Positions 60,991-64,000 of a stretch of DNA of 64,000 nucleotides are shown in pieces. The notes under the pieces are model-generated. The model saw nothing but the letters and a program-made list of their open reading frames with translations, was not told the origin of the DNA and ran no database searches. Each line of letters opens with the position of its first letter. The first letter of the stretch is position 1. A program made the position numbers and the translations under genes. This DNA comes from Proales similis (Eukaryota > Rotifera > Eurotatoria > Ploima > Proalidae), in contig JAGVRJ010000001.1 in NCBI GenBank assembly GCA_019059635.1, positions 3,720,001-3,784,000 of the forward strand. The letters run 5' to 3'.

Positions 60991-62662
60991 ATGGCCCATC
61001 TCACTAGACTTCCAGCTGCCGTCATCGACAATGGCACTGGGTAAGTTTTGTACAAATTCAACATCCAACTGATTAATCGTCAACATTTTATTATCAATCA
61101 GCTATACCAAAATGGGCTTTTCAGGAAACTCGGAGCCGCAGTTCATCGTTCCGAGCTGTAATCTAAATGAAAAATCTTTCTATTCAAACGAATCATTATT
61201 TTATTCAATTCTATTGAATAGCTATCGCTGTCAAAGAGGGCGTCGGAGTCAAACTCACTCGCGGCCTCGATGATCTTGACTTTTTCATCGGAGACGAAGC
61301 ACACAATGCACCAGGTAGTTAATAACGTTATCAAAAAGTTCGAGCTAGAAAACACTGTAACTCGGGCTAAGGCTATTCGATTAAATATCCGATCAGGCAC
61401 GGCCTCGTTACTGATTGGGATCTTATGGAAAAATACTGGGAGCAGTGTATTTTCAAATACCTTAAATGTGAGCCTGAAGACCATTACTTTTTGTTGGTAA
61501 TACTCATTTTAGATTTAAAACTTGAGTTCGAAAAAAGATTTCTAACTAACCTCTTAATCTCGTTTTAGACTGAACCACCTCTTAACACACCCGAAAATCG
61601 AGAATACACAGCTGAGATAATGTTTGAGTCCTTTAACGTGCCGGGTCTTTACATCGCCGTTCAAGCTGTGCTCGCTTTGGCTGCTTCTTGGACGAGCCGT
61701 CAAATACATGAAAGAACGCTCACTGGTGTTGTTGTGGATAGCGGAGACGGTGTAACCCATGTGATCCCAGTTGCCGAGGGCTACGTGATTGGCAGTTGCA
61801 TCAAACACATTCCCATATCAGGCAGAGATATCACCTATTTTGTTCAAAGCTTGCTTAAGGAGCGTGAGGTCGGCATACCCCCAGAGCAATCGCTCGAAAC
61901 AGCCAAGGCCATTAAAGAACAGTTTTGCTATGTCTGTCCTGACATTGTAAAAGAGTTCGCCAAATATGATCGTGAGCCCAGCAAATGGTTCAAGCGATAT
62001 CAGGGCATTAACAGCATAAACAAAAGCATATTTGAAGTTGATGTTGGCTACGAGCGTTTCCTTGGCCCGGAAGTTTTTTTCCATCCGGAATTTTCCAATC
62101 CCGACTATACCGACTCTCTTTCCTATATTGTTGATGACGTTATTCAAAACTGCCCTATTGACGTTCGTCGAAACCTCTACAAAGTAAATTCAGAATTGGG
62201 AATCGATTGACCGCTTTCTTCATTTTTCATCTTATAGAACATCGTTCTCTCTGGAGGCAGCACCATGTTTAAAGGCTTTGATAAGCGGCTTAAGATGGAG
62301 GTCAAACGCACTGTTGACGAGCGATTGAAAGTTAGCAGCGAAAAGAGTGACAATCGCCTCAAAGTAAGCAAAAACCCACGGGTCTCACTAGATACATGCC
62401 TTAAACAACAGCAACTATAGCCCCAGCCGATTGACGTTCAAGTTGTCGCTCACCAAATGCAACGCTATGCCGTCTGGTTTGGAGGAAGCCTTCTTGCATC
62501 AACGGTTAGCCATAATAAGCCCGATTTCGCCATCTACCAAATTTATTAAGTTTATTCGATTTTTAGCCTGAATTCTACGAAAAAAGTCATACCAAAGCCG
62601 AATATTACGAGCGCGGACCAAGCATTTGCCGGCACAATGCTGTGTTTGGAGTAATGGCTTAA
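60991..62662 (+). CDS. ACTR3: Actin-related protein 3 (ARP2/3 complex)
   Basis: ARP3 is one of the two actin-like subunits of the ARP2/3 complex, which nucleates branched actin. Eight phase-consistent exons: 60991-61040, 61102-61157, 61222-61314, 61372-61496, 61569-62183, 62238-62363, 62421-62504, 62567-62662; 414 aa (human 418). The N-terminus reads [11 protein letters not shown] joined to [18 protein letters not shown], the phosphate-1 loop. Then [70 protein letters not shown] (phosphate-2), [20 protein letters not shown] (adenosine site), [15 protein letters not shown], and the terminus [15 protein letters not shown]. All nucleotide-binding motifs are present. Extremely conserved; the call is certain. 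AATAAA at 62815 ends a 3'UTR of about 150 nt. Confidence 0.99.
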
Positions 62663-62991
62663 TCCATAGTCTAGCTAACCGATTGGCTTCTAAGAGAATT
62701 AGAGCTCTTCAATATTTGCCATTCCATTCAATTTCATCAACCGATTCATTCGAACCAATTTTATAAAACTTTTAAGCAACACTTTTCTATGATAGAAAAT
62801 CACTTCAGCCTTTGAATAAAACTCAACCCGCGAAACAAAAGCGTAAAAATTTATTGCCTCATACAGCAAGTCTTCATCGCAGAAAACTGATTTGTTACAG
62901 CTTTTAAATTTGGCTCACTGTTTTGTGAAGCCTTTTCAAAAGATCTCGACGATAACATTCAATTTAATCAGACTAAGCATCTTTTTTTTTT
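62663..62991. other. Convergent 3' region, ARP3 / mucin-like gene
   Basis: 329 bp of AT-rich 3'UTR DNA between two stop codons, with the ARP3 polyadenylation signal. No gene is seen. Confidence 0.6.
62815..62820 (+). terminator. Polyadenylation signal of ARP3
   Basis: AATAAA, 152 nt after the ARP3 stop. Confidence 0.6.
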
Positions 62992-63663
62992 TCAAAATCT
63001 CGTAACATTAGATTTCCTGCGTCTGAGAAAGAGGACCAAGAAGACAAGCAAACCGATAATAAAAATGATAGCTAAACCTGTAAATACACCAATTACAATT
63101 GCAGCCACTCTAACTTGGTTTAAAGCGCTTTTCAAGTCCTCAACTTGTTGATTGACCCTGGTTGTCATTTGATTGGAAGACGTCGTTTCAAACAGATCAG
63201 TAGACTCTACCGGATCTTTGGTTCGTTCTGGGTCGAGAGTTGTTTCAAAGTTTGTTGTGGTATCATTGTCTTCGGTAGTGTTTGGTTGTTCTGTGTTATC
63301 CGGGTCTTGGGTAGTCCCTGGTTGGTCTGTGCTGTCTGGATCTTCGGTAGTCCCTGGCTTCTTGGTAGTGTTAGGATCCTTGCTTGGATCAGGCTTCTTC
63401 GTTGTGTCCGGGTCTGGCTTCTTGGTAGTGTCAGGATCCTTGCTTGGATCGGGCTTCTTCGTTGTGTCCGGGTCTGGCTTCTTGGTAGTGTCAGGATCTG
63501 CCTGCTTCGTGGTGTCAATAATGGCTTGTGTTGTTTGATCATCAAGGGGGGCATCAGAAGAGCCTTCCCCATCACTTAAGGTCGTATCTTGACCCTCAGC
63601 TTTGCCGAAGCAGAACCAAATGAGCAACCCCGCTAATATCAACAGCTTAATGTGATTCTTCAT
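62992..63663 (-). CDS. Mucin-like type I membrane protein with Pro-Asp-Thr repeats
   Basis: No family recognised. A single-exon 223-aa protein with a clear architecture: signal peptide (MKNHIKLLILAGLLIWFCFG, cleavage near residue 24); a Thr/Pro/Asp-rich ectodomain of about 150 residues built on repeats of the type PDTTKKPDP(SKDP); a membrane-proximal helix (QQVEDLKSALNQVRVAA); one transmembrane helix (about residues 185-212, IVIGVFTGLAIIFIIGLLVF); and a short basic cytosolic tail (RRRKSNVTRF). Abundant TT, ST and NxT motifs (NTTE, NDTT) suggest dense O- and some N-glycosylation, as in cell-surface mucins or glycocalyx proteins. The repeat block is encoded by a 60-bp tandem duplication. The function is unknown; a cuticle/glycocalyx or adhesion role is inference. 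Confidence 0.8.
   Translation of the reverse strand: MKNHIKLLILAGLLIWFCFGKAEGQDTTLSDGEGSSDAPLDDQTTQAIIDTTKQADPDTTKKPDPDTTKKPDPSKDPDTTKKPDPDTTKKPDPSKDPNTTKKPGTTEDPDSTDQPGTTQDPDNTEQPNTTEDNDTTTNFETTLDPERTKDPVESTDLFETTSSNQMTTRVNQQVEDLKSALNQVRVAAIVIGVFTGLAIIFIIGLLVFLVLFLRRRKSNVTRF
63361..63498. repeat. 60-bp tandem repeat in the mucin-like gene
   Basis: Two full copies, 63361-63420 and 63421-63480, differ at only 2 of 60 positions; a partial third (18 nt) follows. The unit equals 20 codons, so copy-number change keeps the frame. More degenerate related units lie toward 63300. Confidence 0.92.
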
Positions 63664-64000
63664 TTCTAACTGACTGTCGCAACTGTCAATCGTTTTATAT
63701 TTCAGGCTCTAGACCACCTTGCGCAACAAGATGTTCATTCAAATATACTTCGTCTATGTTTCAGCTTGATATTGTTTTACGTAGGACTCAAAACTCATCA
63801 ACAACAATTGGTTACATGGATGGCAAAAGGTAGGCAAGGTGTTTTTTATCGAGTTAGGATTAAATTTCATTCTAAAATTAATTAAGTTAATACTCAATCT
63901 TGAACTAGAAGATCCGTTTCCAATATGTATGTGTCTCCACCATAATTTTTAGTCAATAAACAAGGAGATTAGGTTTATTTGTGACTCAGTTGGACTGACA
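63664..64000. other. Right-edge region, possible first exon of a plus-strand gene
   Basis: Upstream region of the mucin-like gene. On the plus strand an ATG at 63756 opens a 24-codon frame (MFQLDIVLRRTQNSS...) that meets a donor-like AAAAG|GTAGGC at 63829/63830. This could be the first coding exon of a divergent gene beyond the window. No family is recognised and the call is weak. Confidence 0.2.

Noticed and set aside
61818-62147. 109-codon minus-strand ORF inside ARP3
   Set aside because: Antisense shadow of a very conserved ARP3 exon.
63145-63579. Plus-strand ORFs with Val/Ser/Gly or Trp/Leu repeats opposite the mucin-like gene
   Set aside because: Mirror translations of the 60-bp repeat; the minus-strand product has a signal peptide and TM helix and is the plausible gene.

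Overview
The window is nuclear DNA of a bilaterian animal with a very compact genome. Twenty-three protein-coding genes fit in 64 kb, on both strands, at about 2.8 kb per gene. Nearly all are split by GT-AG introns of only about 42-80 nt, gaps between genes are often 90-500 nt, and no transposon, CRISPR array, bacterial operon or rRNA was seen. A calcitonin/DH31-like neuropeptide precursor, a monoamine transporter, a TRPC channel, hedgehog acyltransferase, and the ciliary genes TALPID3, CCDC181 and MORN2 fit a small ciliated, non-ecdysozoan invertebrate. A miniature spiralian (lophotrochozoan) is my guess; the species cannot be fixed from this window.

Layout. 0-2.6 kb: 5' end of BRD8 (-) and a neuropeptide gene (-). 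2.6-10 kb: RalGAP alpha (+). 10-16 kb: HHAT (-, convergent with RalGAP alpha), then a divergently transcribed FMN/cappuccino formin (+). 16-18 kb: SLC6 monoamine transporter (-). 19.8-23.8 kb: LRP2BP and CCDC181 (+). 24-28.5 kb: VPS16 and CIAPIN1 (-). 28.7-34.2 kb: GPATCH4 (+) tail to tail with TALPID3 (-). 34.5-42.2 kb: a C1orf43/NICE-3-like gene, Atossa (ATOS) and DPAGT1 (+). 42.7-51.2 kb: a Dbl-family RhoGEF and a TRPC channel (-) separated by a 2.3 kb gene-free stretch. 51.6-60.6 kb: tightly packed VPS41, KAT2 (GCN5/PCAF), MORN2 and EXOC7, all (-). 61-62.7 kb: ARP3 (+). 63-63.7 kb: a signal-peptide, mucin-like, single-pass membrane protein with a 60 bp tandem repeat (-).

Functional themes. 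Membrane traffic: VPS16 and VPS41 (HOPS) and EXOC7 (exocyst). Actin and small GTPases: formin, ARP3, RhoGEF, RalGAP alpha. Cilia: TALPID3, CCDC181, MORN2, possibly LRP2BP, several with RFX X-box-like palindromes in their upstream regions. Hedgehog: HHAT for ligand palmitoylation and TALPID3 for ciliary signalling. Chromatin: BRD8 and KAT2. Neural signalling: calcitonin-like peptide, SLC6 transporter, TRPC.

Most noteworthy: a calcitonin/DH31-type precursor with an unusually wide cysteine ring; a KAT2 whose catalytic core looks intact but whose bromodomain lacks the acetyl-lysine-binding Asn; X-box-like sites upstream of ciliary genes; operon-like minus-strand gene runs; and candidate 42-nt introns in HHAT. 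Exon joins with explicit coordinates were checked by hand for GT/AG and phase; where only a span is given, the internal joins are approximate.
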